Positions 1-10,983 of a stretch of 64,000 nucleotides of DNA are shown here, in pieces. Origin of the DNA: Chelonoidis abingdonii (Eukaryota > Chordata > Testudines > Testudinidae); NCBI RefSeq assembly GCF_003597395.2, contig NC_133774.1, forward strand, positions 41,196,854 to 41,260,853, given 5' to 3'. The position numbers and the translations under genes were made by a program. Under the pieces are notes generated by a model. It was given only the letters and a program-made list of their open reading frames with translations, was not told where the DNA came from and made no database searches. Positions within the stretch are counted from its first letter, which is position 1, and every line of letters starts with the position of its first letter.

Positions 1-866
1 CTTAGTGTCCAAAATGTGGGTGCCTGCATGAAACCTCCAAGCTTAATTACCAGCTTAGATCTGATAGCGCTGCCACCAGCCAGGAATTCCAGTGCCTGGT
101 TCACTCTGGTCTCCCCCAAACCTTCCCTGGGGGACCCCAAGACTCAGATGCCCTGAGTCTCACAACAAAGGGAAATAACCCCCTCCCCTTGTCTCCTCTT
201 TACTTCCTCCCAGGCTTCCCCTCCCTGGATGGCCCTGGATGACCACCCTATTTCAATTCCTTGAAACACAAACCAGAGAGATCAGGTTTCTCTCACCCTC
301 ACTCAGAGTCCCTGCAAATGCAAGCTTTGTAACTCTAACCCAAAGAGATTTTCTTTCCCCCTGTCTTCTCCTCCAGCCAATTCCTGGTGAGCTGCTGCAG
401 ACTCATCCCCTTGAGCTCCCCACTGGGAAAAATCCAACAGGTCTAAAAGAAAGCTTTATATAAAAAAAGAAAAAAGACATAAAATAGGTACTCTGTATCA
501 GGTGACCAATAATACTAGGGTTATGGCTTAAAAGAAAAAAATGAATAAACAGCCTTATCCAAAAAGAAAATCCAATTTAAAACATTCCATCAACTACACA
601 CATATAAATACAAAACCATATAGACCTACTGTCTTGTCTACCTTTGTACTTACAACTGGAAACAGAAGATTAGAAAGCCTGGAGATAGAGAGATCACACT
701 CAAGTCGAAGAGCAACAGAATGAAACAAACCACACCCAAATACTTCCCTCCCTTGAGATTTGAAAAATCTTGTTTCCTGATTGGTCCTCTGGTCAGGTGT
801 TTGGTTCCCTTTGTTAACCCTTTACAGGTAAAAGAAACATTAACCCTTAGCTATCTGTTTATGAGA
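1..866 (-). mobile_element. Solo LTR, family A (copy 1), cut by window start
   Basis: This is one of four copies of the same LTR in the window (others 9433-10424, 31818-32801, 36451-37193). Read on the minus strand it starts near 866 (the other copies start TGTCATAA) and shares with them the block around 770-866 (TCCTCTGGTCAGGTGTTTGG, then TAACCCTT and CTATCTGTTTATGA) and the block 1-120 containing AAGCTTAATTACCAGCTTAG. The element's 3' end lies before the window, so its duplication cannot be checked. No protease, RT or integrase follows, so I call it a solo LTR. The open frames at 239-463 and 541-723 are inside it and not coding. Confidence 0.8.
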
Positions 867-2120
867 ATTGGCCAGAGGGATAAATCACCCAAACACTGAG
901 ACAGCAGCCTCTTCACCATGGGAGACATTAAGAGCTCCATGAAACTGCATCCATCTCTTCTCCACCATCTTCCTTGAATCCCAGACATTCAGCTTTGGAA
1001 TCACATTCAGGTCATCGCTAAATCCTATCACATCTCTATAAATCCATCATTTCTTTGTTTTTTCTACTTATCAATATCTTCATTTAGGTTTCTCTCACCT
1101 CATTCTCTCTGCCCTACCCCACTTCCTTGCATTCAAGATGTCTCGGTCAAACTAGGCTTCACTACATGCTGCTCTGATTATCTCTCTTTCTAGGATCACT
1201 TTGGTACTCTGTACCTCTGAAACACCGGACAGTCTTAAGGTGTCGAAATAGAAATGTAGGTGCCTAATTTTAGGCACCCACTCTTGGAAACCTTTGTTCT
1301 GAATCTTGATAGGGCACAATACAAAATTCAAATAAAATAAAGCTGCCTTGGAATCCTGCAACTGTTCCAAACTCTATTACATTTTTACTTAGGTGTTTGT
1401 GCTCATCCCACTTCATTCTTTCTCTTCTGTTTCCTTGGCTTGCATCGCCTTCTTTACCTGGTGTGCTATAGTTAGAGGCAGAAAGAAGCAACTTATGTAC
1501 AGGTGCATGGCTGATTACATGCACATTCCACGGAAGAGGTATTGTGAGATTTTTTTCAGAATATGAAAAGTGATCTATGGGAGATGGAATACAATTTCTG
1601 TTCTTGGGCTTGTATTCAGTGTGATAACATTACAGGAATTTGAATAATGATGGTATAAAACAAGCTTGACACGGGGAGTGCTCATAAAGATATGAAAATG
1701 GATGTAAGACTTGCTTGTTTGATTACATTAACTCCACTTTAGGAAAGGAAGATCCTGTGAACGATCAAGGAAGTGAAATGAGATGTCCATTAAAACCAAA
1801 TGGAATACACATCAGTTTAAAAAATCCATTTCAGATAACTAAAGTGTACTGTTTTTATTAGGGATGTGTGGACTTCTGAAATTTTGGAATTTCAGTTCTC
1901 ACACTTCTCCAGGCTTCCTGAAGTTGCAAGTAGAAAGTTATATTAGATGTGTTAGGAACTGATTTTTTTTTTAAATTGTCAGAAGTTTAGTAGGACAGTT
2001 TGTTATAATTTGTAATTTGCTGAGGAATGGGAACTGGATTTAGACTAAGGCAAAGTACAAGTAGGTCAGCTATTTGTGATAAGACCAATATCTGAGAAGT
2101 ACACAGAACACAGCCAAAAT
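867..2120. other. No gene or clear repeat
   Basis: AT-rich non-coding DNA. A short GGTGCCTAATTTTAGGCACC palindrome lies at 1259-1278; the same core recurs at 30738-30766 inside other degenerate repeat DNA. Short frames at 1152-1524 are antisense, without family resemblance. I see no promoter or RNA gene. Confidence 0.5.
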
Positions 2121-3095
2121 GGTTACAACACATTTTATAGACTTGAAACAGGCATTTGACAGCATTTGTCAGAAAGGGATGTAGCAAGTCTTGAGAATGG
2201 TTTGTATCCCCAAGAAATTGTTCAAGCTGATAGAAAATATCTACAGCAAGTCGATGAGCCTGGTGAGAGTAGGCAAGAAGCTGGTATTGTGGTTCAGGAT
2301 GACCATAGGTGTGAAACAAGGATGCAACTCTTTTGTCAGTTTTGTTCAACTTTGTATTGGAAGCAGTAATGGCAGTAGTACTAAAAAATGAAATGAGAGG
2401 TGTCATGTTACATGGGAGGATAGTGAATAACCTTATGTTCCCAGATGATATTGACCTCCTAGCATTGACCAAGGAGGATTTATAGAGAATAACTGACAAG
2501 GTAGGCTGGGAAAGCAGAAATTCAGACTGAAGAGCAGCATGGAGAAGACAAAATCTATTGCAACTGGAAGATAAGAGGAAAAGGTAAAGATCAAAGTTGA
2601 AATCAAAGAACTAGACCAATGGAAAAATGTGAATATCTTGAAGGACTGGTATCATACAATGGAATTGTGAACATAACATAAAAAGGAGAATTGAACCTGC
2701 TACTCTTGCATTTGGGAAAACTGCAAGATCTGGAAGACTAAAGACATTTTGATAAAAATGAAAATCAGATTACATGAGACAATTGTCAAGTCAATACTGC
2801 AGTATGGGTCAGAATCTTGGAATATGAGGAAAGCCGACTGCAGAAGTGATCTGGCTGAGTGCAGATTACTGACAGTTTCAAGACTGCAAAAAATGAAGAA
2901 TGAAGTGATAAGATAATGGCCAAGGCATGAAACAATGCTGTACTTAATATTCCAGAAAGATGACTGGGATGATTTGGACACATATCAAGAATGGACCCCG
3001 AAAAGATATCATACATGGCAATACGCATCAAGGCACTGACTTGTACACAACCAGGCCAGGATCATTGGAATGCAAAGGGGAGCTTTAAGCTCCTT
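2121..3095 (+). mobile_element. LINE reverse transcriptase remnant (APE-type family, copy 1)
   Basis: The conceptual reading, with frame changes, follows a non-LTR reverse transcriptase. There is a motif A-like segment near 2140-2165 (DLKQAFDSI), a motif B-like GVKQGCNS near 2310-2335, then a degenerate motif C region near 2400-2465 (VNNLMFPDDIDLLA; the usual F-A-D-D has become F-P-D-D). A C-terminal stretch near 2600-2830 resembles the part of these proteins that carries LYGSETW-like residues (here LQYGSESWNMRK). Several stops and frameshifts make it non-functional. The 5' endonuclease part is missing, so it is a 5'-truncated insertion. The copy at 4474-6460 resembles it. I cannot assign the LINE clade beyond APE-type from sequence alone. 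Confidence 0.75.
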
Positions 3096-3762
3096 CTGAG
3101 TTACATGGTATCCTGTTCACCAAAGAGCTCAAGTCTTCATTTCAAATGAGAGATGGCAACTCCAGCAGCACAGTGCCCTTGAATAATTCAGTATTTTCTC
3201 AGAAAAAGAGTGACATTGCAGCGAAATGTTGTAGTGATCATGACTGACCCTGCTTAGCTTATGGAGAGAAAAAGCAGATATCTGGTATGATTACTATCAG
3301 AAGTGGTACAGGCATATGTCATTAAACCATGTCCAATATCATTCTACACCCTCACAAAAATTCACAGACTAAGTTTTACAGATATTGTAGTTGAGATACT
3401 TTTAATACCAGGTCAATTCCTTAACTGTTGAAAGAAAAAGATAAAAAGAAATCTAGAAACTGATTTCAATTATATAAGAGGTGCCCAATAAATGTAAGAG
3501 CTCCCCAAACCTTGCTGGAATATACTCCAAGGTAATCAGTTTAAAATTAATTAATCCCTCTGAAAAGGCCTCAGTTAAAACCACTGAGGATCCTGGGTAG
3601 CATCCAGTTCTGAAGGGTTGTCTAGCACGCAGCTTTAGCAGGCTCTTTCTTAGCTTTATCTCTGTGCAAGAATTTATCTCTGTGAAAGCTTTATCTCTGT
3701 GGAAAGGAATTCTTAAGTTTCCAGTTGCATGTTTTTCTTTTTTTTGCACATTGTACCCACCC
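3096..3762. other. Non-coding; short triplicated motif
   Basis: No gene seen. TTTATCTCTGTG occurs three times at 3655-3666, 3673-3684 and 3690-3701, spaced 17-18 bp. The frame at 3453-3764 (minus) has no recognisable domain. Confidence 0.45.
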
Positions 3763-4042
3763 ATAAGAACTTAAGAATGGCTATACTGGGTCAGACCAAT
3801 GGCCTATCCAGCCTAGTGTTCTGTCTTCCAACAGTGGTGGTGCTTCAGGGGGAATGAGTGGAACAGGTAATCATCAAGTGATCTATTGCCTGTCATCCAT
3901 TCCCAGCTTCTGGCAAACAGAGGCTATGGACACTTCAGAGTATGGTTTTGCATCCCTGTCCACTTGGCTAATAGACATTGATGGACCTATCCTCCATGAA
4001 CTTATCTTGTTCTTTTTTCAACCTTGTTATAGTCTTGGCCAT
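3763..4042 (-). mobile_element. CR1 LINE 3' fragment
   Basis: The plus strand carries the reverse complement of a CR1 3' region: AAGAATGGCTATACTGGGTC at the left, then blocks around CCCAGCTTCTGGCAAACAG and CTATCCTCCATGAACTTATC. I recognise these as a very common turtle and bird CR1 3' segment. It abuts the inverted endonuclease segment at about 4042/4043, so the two make one chimeric antisense frame (4002-4271). Confidence 0.8.
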
Positions 4043-4475
4043 TGATCATGATATGGTCAAGCTGGTTCTTATCTCTACCATTTGGAGAACACCATGTCAG
4101 CTTGTGAATTTCACGATGTTCAAATAGTGTTTTACCGATGACTAGGTCATTCATTTTACAGAAATCAACAAGCCTTTCTCCATTTTCATTCATAGTGCCA
4201 CACCCATGTCTTCCCATTGCTCTGTCATTATTTGTGTTATCCTTACCAACCTTGGCATTCAGATCTCCCATGATGATAATTAGGTCGTGGCATGGTACTC
4301 TCTCTAACTCCGTCTGTAGTGTAAGGTAGAATTTGTCCTTTACTTCTTCATCACTGTCATTTGTCAGAGCATAACACTGAATCAGGGTGATATTATTATG
4401 TTTCCCTTTCAGTCTGGCTCTCAGAAGTCTGCTGCTGATGGATTTTCATTGCAAAGAAAGGAATTCTCAGTGATT
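4043..4475 (-). pseudogene. LINE endonuclease (EEP-type) segment, inverted relative to its RT
   Basis: Read on the minus strand from about 4470, this gives an endonuclease/exonuclease/phosphatase-like domain: IQCYALTND, then MGDLNAKVGKDN (4271 to about 4236), GRHGCGTMNENGERLVDFC, and NQLDHIMIN at the end near 4043. The DLNAKVG and LDHI blocks match the conserved catalytic motifs of the apurinic endonuclease that nicks target DNA for LINE insertion. Only the middle and C-terminal part of the domain is present, upstream parts have stops, and the final SDH motif is missing. It lies head to head with the RT part at 4474-6460, as expected of a 5'-inverted LINE copy. The EEP call is firm; that both halves come from one insertion is inference. 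Confidence 0.8.
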
Positions 4476-5005
4476 GTAATAACTGGTGTGGTATCACACT
4501 TTTATCTGTGCCAAGCAAAATATAGTGTAACATCATAGTTCACCATATATCAGAGGCAGTTGATAGCGTTCTCAGAAAAGAGCTATCTGGTTTTCGGACA
4601 GGGCATGGATGCACAGACCAGATCTTAACTCAGCGAAACATAATAGAACAGTGCTTAGAATGGCAACGGCAACTCTACATAAATTTCATAGCCTTTGAGA
4701 AAGCTTTTGATAACATTCACAGGACCAGCCTATGGCACATTCTGCAGGCATATAATCCTTTCCGTATAATCAACATCCTCAGAAGCTTGTATTTCAACTT
4801 TACATGCAATATTGATCACAGTGAGCCCAGTTTTGAAGTCAAAACAGGAGTATGTCAGGGGTGTGTTATGTCTGCAATCCTCTTCAACGTTGCCATCAAC
4901 TGGGTAATGTGGTATACAACAAAAGACATGCCAAGAGGCATTAAATGGATACTTTTCTCATCCCTTGAAGATCTGGACTTCGCAGATGATGTTGCTCTCC
5001 TATCA

Positions 5006-5714
5006 CATACTGTAGCAGGGTTGTTACCTTGCTCCTGCCCTGAAGGGCTTAAAACAATCCTGGGAAAAGGTTGTGGCCGGGAGCTACTAAGCTGGGCTGA
5101 TTGGGAAGTGGCTGCAGCTGGGCCACACCCCAATCAGGCCACAGCTGGCCTGTATAAAAAGTCTGTGAGCCAGGAGCCTAGTCAGTCTCCTTCTGCCTGT
5201 AGAGGGAGAAGGGCCTCGCTGCAGGGAGCTGGAGACAGGGTACCTGAGTGGAGCAGGGCTGGGAAAAGGCAGAGGAGCTGGGGAGCTCCAGCCTGGAAAG
5301 CCCCAGGCTGTGGCCTAGCATAAGCCAAGAGGTACTGTGGGTTGCAGAGGGCAGCCCAGGGGTAGGCCAAGGCAGCAGGTCCAAACCCAACCTTGCCAGT
5401 GATGAGTAGGCTGATACTGCAGACTGCCCCAGGGCATGGGGCTAGACGATGACTGGCAGTAGCCTTATACTGAGGTGAGGTGGTACTAGTGGGTGGGGGT
5501 TCCCCAGGGAGGGGGAGGCTCTGAGGCTGAAAGGGGTTACTGCCAGGGGGCAGCACCCAAGTAAATGGGGCACCAGAGTCCTGGGAGGGACTTGGGGCCA
5601 GCAGTAAGGCAGATCACTGGCCTGCAGAGGGCGTTCCGGATGCTGGGAGAGCTAATTGCCTGAGGATGACCAGCAGGAGGCGCTGCAGAGGTGAGTCCAA
5701 ACGTCTACACATAC
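5006..5714 (+). mobile_element. Solo LTR (Gypsy-like) inserted in LINE RT
   Basis: The LTR runs 5011-5709 (699 bp), begins TGTAGCAGGG and ends GTCTACA. It is flanked by a perfect 5-bp duplication CATAC at 5006-5010 and 5710-5714. Removing the LTR and one duplication rejoins the LINE RT reading. It has a TATA-like TATAAAAA at 5153-5160 and is much more GC-rich than its surroundings. There is no internal retroelement coding, so it is a recombined solo LTR. I recall this family from turtle genomes as Gypsy-like; that class call is from memory. The frames at 5178-5556 and the tail of 4787-5323 are inside the LTR and not real genes. Confidence 0.9.
5153..5160 (+). promoter_or_regulatory. TATA-like box of the solo LTR
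   Basis: TATAAAAA lies about 140 bp into the LTR, followed by a GC-rich leader. This is the usual spacing for an LTR promoter. Activity is unknown. Confidence 0.5.
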
Positions 5715-6460
5715 CTAACACCATATACAAGAAAAAACAACTTGACTGAACGCATTCAGCCAGAAAATTAGACTGAAAATCAATCTCAGTAAGACAGATA
5801 TCATGACCTTTAATATTGCCTCACCATCACCAGTACGGATAGAGGATTATCTTCTTACCAATGTACAAACATTCACATACTTGGGCAGCACCATCAGCCA
5901 CGACAGTGGCACAAGCCGGTACATCTGGAACAGAATCAATAAAGCCAGGAACACCTTCAGGAGCTTAAATACAGTCTGTAAATCATCAAAATACAACACC
6001 AAAACCAAACTCAAGATTTATCAAAGCTGCGTACTTTCAACATTACTTTATAGTGTAGAATGCTGCGGAATGAGAAAGTATGAGATGTCCAAACTGTCTT
6101 CATTCCATACATCCTGCCTCAGAAAAATCCTCCGTATCTTTTGGCCCAGAACAATCTCAAACCAAGATCTATTGACACAGTGCAGCCAAGAGGATCTGAG
6201 TGCCATCTTTGGCAGGAGGCACTGAAGATGGATTGGCTGTGTGCTTTGGGTGGAAACTGATTCCATCACAAGGGTATCAATAACTTGGACACCTGAAGGC
6301 AAGCAAAAACGAAGCCGCCCGAAAACAACATGACGAAGAGCTGTGGAAGCCAACCTGAAAACCTGGGGCACAGCTGGGGAATCATTGAAAGACTTGCCAG
6401 AAACAAACAGGTGTGGAGGAGCTTCATCGCTGCTCTAAATGCCAGAGGGGTAATAGGAAC

Positions 6461-7869
6461 ATGATGTTGATAGTCTTGGCCATATTTTACTGATTTAAAA
6501 AAATAATGAAACAGTTCTGAAAGGGTGACATATGCTGCTGTTATGTTTTATTCCTTTCAGGATATTCTTCTTTCCTTACCTACCATGAAAAAAGCGGCCA
6601 ATCCTGCTCACCTTACTTCTGCATGTAGCCTCACTGAAGCCAGTGGGACAGCACACGTGAGTAAGACAAGTGGGAGTTGATCCTTATTTCATAATGTTTT
6701 GTACTATCTTTTTCTGTAATGAGTGTTGTAACAGTTGGGTGCTTTCTACTTTTACAACTGGTGTCATCCATACCAGTATCTAACTTCCCTTGCCTGTAGT
6801 TTCTTAAAATTTAATGATGTGTAGGTGGCATTACGACAAAGATCTGTTAAGAAGACGTCTTTGCCCAAGGCTGATTTTTTCCATTGGTAATTGGCCTTCA
6901 GCTTAAGCTGCTACAGTGAGAAACAGAAATTTGGCCTGATGCTTGGTTCATCTTAATGTGCTGGGTTTTATCCTCCCACCTCTTTATACTACTGCTTGGG
7001 GGAAATCACAGATTCACTATTTCTCTTTTAATCATGATAATTATTTCTATAACTCCTGAGTAAAATTATTGCATTTTTTCCAGGTCAAGTATTTTATTAT
7101 ACTTTGGCCAAATTATTTACAGAATTGACAATCATAATGGCATTTACCCCAGGAGGGCTGGCATTACAATAGCTACTGCAGATAACACGATAGATAAACT
7201 GTATAATGAAATAGCCTAATAGTAAGCTACTATTTTCCTGCTCTGTACAGTCCACCTGCCTCCCATCATCTTCCCTGCTTACAGCCTAGCTGCAATAGAC
7301 GCCAGATGGCTCATAATGCTATATTAAAGATGCTTTACAAAACAGAAACTTGTGTAGATTAAATAAAGTCTAGTCTCGTTATGCAATTCACTTTAATTCA
7401 CTATTGCCCATTTCAACCAGGTGTCTTTCTGTAACAAGAAATCCGGAGCAGCCAAGTGAGTCAGCTCTGACCAGAATTCCATTCTAGATAGGATCAGTCT
7501 TCTGTAGCTATTAATGTCATCCAACTTTACTTTGGAAATGATTAGTTGGTAGAAAGGTTGGTGTAAAAAAGGAGAAATGACAACACCCAGCTGTATGCTT
7601 CCATATTTTGCCTTTCCACACAAAGGGAACAAGCTACCATGTGCTAAAGATGATGTATGCCTCTGGAAACTCTTCTACTCCCACTGGCAGCTGGGGTCTT
7701 TGGAGTACAATGGCAGAGATCTTAATGGAGAGGCCATTGCTGGCTTGGTTCTCACTTTGGTAGCATGAAACTTTGAATTAAAGTCCCTCTCTAGCTTGGC
7801 ACTGGGAATCTCTGGGAAGAAGTTATTAATAGGGAGAATGTAGTTTGATATGCCCTTTGGGATCAGCAT
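6461..7869. other. No gene or clear repeat
   Basis: AT-rich non-coding DNA with only short frames (7393-7632 minus, 7577-7768 plus) lacking domain resemblance. No RNA gene or promoter recognised. Confidence 0.5.
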
Positions 7870-8498
7870 CCCTCTGTTGCAGGCAGATAGACTGCTGAGG
7901 CAAACAACAGTGGTAGTCCGTGCCCGGAGTGCTTAGCGCCAATAAACACACCGAGATGGAGAAGCAGAACACAAATTTATTTGGGATCCCAAAGCGGTGC
8001 TGGGAGACTTGGCACGCCTCAAATCCAGCACACCTAAAACAATCAGTCTGTTCCTTTATATCCATGAGAACTTTTCTCGCTAACTAGCAAGCCCCCATTT
8101 CCCGTCCCTCTTCTGTCCAGCTGCAGCATTCTTTTCTCACACACTTCTTTGTCTTCCCCTCCCTATCCCCCTTTCTGCTGCAGAGACATGTATGCTGTAT
8201 CTAAAACCGACCTTGAAACTTGCTTCAGTTTAGCTTCAGTGTATTACAGCAGGGAACTAGCTNTTATAATCAGAAAACTAACTGCTGACATCACATTTTA
8301 CAGCTATTAACACATTAGGTTACATTAGGTTACACAAAGTGTTAAACATGGAGGAACAATGGTTCATTGAGGCCTGAGCAGGAGGGCTTTATCGACACTC
8401 GTGGTCTTCCATTTTCCTGAGTTACCTAGATTTATGCCTAGTGACACCAACACCTCCTCATTACAGAAATCCCGGGTTGGATCCTGATTTCTGCCACA
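7870..8498 (-). mobile_element. Solo LTR, retrovirus-like
   Basis: On the minus strand this begins TGTGGCAGAAATCAGGATCC (plus-strand end at 8498) and shows a TATA-like TATAAAG (plus 8054-8060) and an AATAAA signal (plus 7976-7981) about 80 bp downstream, the layout of an LTR promoter and poly(A) site. A second TTTATTGG follows near 7940-7947. No clean duplication could be matched at the ends, so the boundary near 7870 is approximate. A single N is present at 8263. No coding part is attached. Confidence 0.6.
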
Positions 8499-9427
8499 TA
8501 TTTCACTGTCTGCTAGAGTTATTTGTTATTTCACTAACACTAGAGCAGTTGGGAGAGGTAATTTAAATAAGTATCCAGGAGTCTGCAAGTTGTGTTTTTT
8601 TTTTAGTTTAACTGCAAGAAAATTAATATTTGATACAATAATATGAAGACTTAAACTGAATTTCACTTTCTGAGTGTTAAAAATATATATTGCTCTTTTT
8701 ATTTATATTTTTTAAAAGAAAAAGACTGTTTCAGTTACTCAAAGAGCATCAGTAAGGAAATCAGTGTTTAATATTGCTGGTTTTACATCTTAATACATAA
8801 GCAGCATTTCTGGGGGCATAATAAATGCTCCAGGATGGTATTGCAAGGCAATACCAACAAGGACCAGGAAATATACTTTCTAAAAAGTATACTTCCATAG
8901 TCCAAACTCTTGTTCAGTATTAAAGATCCTGTGTGGGGATGCTATTTGATTGCAGTACAGCCTGTAGCTAAGAATTTGACCTCATTGCACTAAATACTAT
9001 ATGATCTTATAGTAAGGGAGAATCCTTGCGTTCAAGAGATGGCAGTTTAAATATACCAAGCAGTGAAAGGAAGGGTGTGTGTGAATGAGTACTATCAACC
9101 ACATTTTTCAGGTGGAGAACTGAAGCATAAAGAAGTGACATCTACTTCCAGCTTTAGAAATCCTAAGCCTGGGAAGAGATGTGGACATGTCACATTTGTC
9201 TGAAGCACCTCAGGACAGAGTGCATTTAGAAAGTACCTTATCACATTTCATTGGGAATTGACAGATTTAAGATACATACCAAAAATCTGATTGATTGACA
9301 AAGTTGTTTTTCCCCCAGGAAATATTTTCCAGGTTTACAGCTGTATAGCCTAGGAATTTTGTTTTAAAGTTATTGCACATATTTTCTCCAATAGCTTGTA
9401 TTCCTGCTGGAACAACTTACAGCATGT
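8499..9427. other. No gene or clear repeat
   Basis: Non-coding, AT-rich. It has a homopolymer T run near 8595 and AT-rich stretches near 8680-8720. No supported feature. Confidence 0.5.
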
Positions 9428-10429
9428 GGAATTGTCAAGTATTAATCCTCAATTTGAACATTAGAGTTCAAATATAAGGTACTCGCATGAAGTTCTCTAA
9501 GCTTAATCTCCAGCTTAGATCTGATAGGCCGCCACAGATCAGGAAATTGATAGGGCCTGATGCCCCCCTTTCCTCTCCTGGTGTCCACTCCTCACCCTTG
9601 GTGGACCCGGCAGATTCCAAATCCTTGGATGCTAAAAGAGGAGAAAACCCCTTCCCCCTCCTCCTTCCCAGGCTTGCCTCTTGGTCAGCCTGCGAGTATC
9701 AAGAACCAGGTTTCTCTGCTTCCAAGAGATAATCGTCTCTAAGCCCTCAGGGACATTGAGATGCAAATACAACAGCTCTTGCTTGCCTTCCCCCGGCCCT
9801 GCCTTCCCGTGAGGAGACAGGTACCTGATACAGAGGTTTCAATTTCCCTGCTAACAGAAAAGAAACTTCCACAAGTTTGAAATAAAGAAGCTTATAATAG
9901 AAAAAGAGACAATACGACTAATGACTTGCATTACAACATTATACAGGCTCCTACTTAAGAAATCTGAATCACCCAGTCTAATTTAAAAATACCCATTTTA
10001 AATAGACCAGCAATCACACACAGTAAGTACAAAGCAAGCATATCATTAGCCGATTTACTTTTGTTCTCGCTATTTTACTCACTGCCCCTTAGTAGAATAG
10101 AGAAAGATTGGAATCAGTAAAGGTAGCTTTTCCTCACAGCCGAGGAACAACAAAGACCCACACAAATCCACATCTGTAAATACACGCCGATTGCTTTGGG
10201 TCCTTTTGTACTCACAGACTTTGGTATAAATATTTGAGATAAGAAAGGACGTTAGGAGAAACCTTGTTTACTAAGCCGAGAAACAAAAAAAGACCGCCGA
10301 TATACAAATTCCCGCCCCTGACTTTAAACAATCCAATTCTCTGACTGGTCCTCTGGTCAGGTGTTTGGTTACCCTTTCCAGGTAAAAGAAACTTAACCCT
10401 TACCTTACCTATCTACTTATGACAGGAAT
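9428..10429 (-). mobile_element. Solo LTR, family A (copy 2), with 5-bp duplication
   Basis: The LTR spans 9433-10424 (992 bp). It starts TGTCAAG on the plus strand and ends TTATGACA, so it has TG...CA ends. The direct duplication GGAAT is perfect at 9428-9432 and 10425-10429. It shares the CAGCTTAGATCTGATAG block and the CCTCTGGTCAGGTGTTTGG block with the copy at 1-866. No internal genes. The frames at 9487-9742 are inside it. Confidence 0.9.
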
Positions 10430-10983
10430 GCTCTGCACTTTGGACAGGTATTCATTTCTGACACAAATGGTGTTTGACTCTGCACCTGTAGTTAGAGATT
10501 TTTGGGAGAACCACCCATTCTTGTGCAAAAACAAGTGAAATTAGTCCACTGACAATAATCTTCCTCCACACCAGCCTTGGTGCTTGAGACAGAGCCACTG
10601 TAATGTCTGCATTCACAATGTGATAATGACTTCTACTGTGTACTACCCAGATCCCCTGAAGAGTAAAATTGTGAACACTTATCTGCTTGTTTTGGGGGAG
10701 GGTCAGGGAGAATTAAGGTTTTCTTTTCCCTTTCTTGAGAGTTGCAGCAAAATCTTTTTGCAGGTAAATACTGGTAAATAAGCTTCTGAAAAACTCAGAA
10801 TAACAGTCTATTTCATGTTTCTTTTGTTCTCCATGGGAACATTTCTTTGAAAATGGGATTTTTGTTCCATAGAATTTCATTTGCTCCCTCTGTTTGTCAC
10901 TGGAAGTTATACTCTTCTCTGTGATCTAATCATCTCCAAATAATTGTTTGGTATTTGTAATCTCCAGTACTGTGCTCATTTCT
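10430..10983. other. No gene seen
   Basis: Non-coding spacer between a solo LTR and a hAT-type element. The frame 10584-10781 has no recognisable domain. Confidence 0.5.

Larger units (their letters stand above)
4474..6460 (+). pseudogene. LINE reverse transcriptase, split by a solo LTR
   Basis: The reading starts near 4481 (NWCGITLLSVPSKI) and continues through SGFRTGHGCTDQI, a motif A segment with EKAFDNIHRTSLWHIL near 4698-4745, motif B GVCQGCVMSAILFNVAI near 4850-4900 and the catalytic-site segment DLDFADDVALLSHT ending about 5006. There it is broken by the LTR at 5011-5709. The frame resumes with a shift: the 5803-6225 part carries FTYLGSTISHDSGTSRYI, then LYSVECCGMRKYEMSKLSSF and KILRIFWPRTISNQDLL, and ends near 6459. 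The F-A-D-D core is intact, but frameshifts and the LTR make it inactive. Same LINE family as 2121-3095. The protein would copy its own mRNA at a nicked target. Confidence 0.85.

Noticed and set aside
4002..4271. Complete 89-codon endonuclease protein
   Set aside because: The last 14 codons come from a neighbouring CR1 fragment; it is a chimeric remnant, not a gene.
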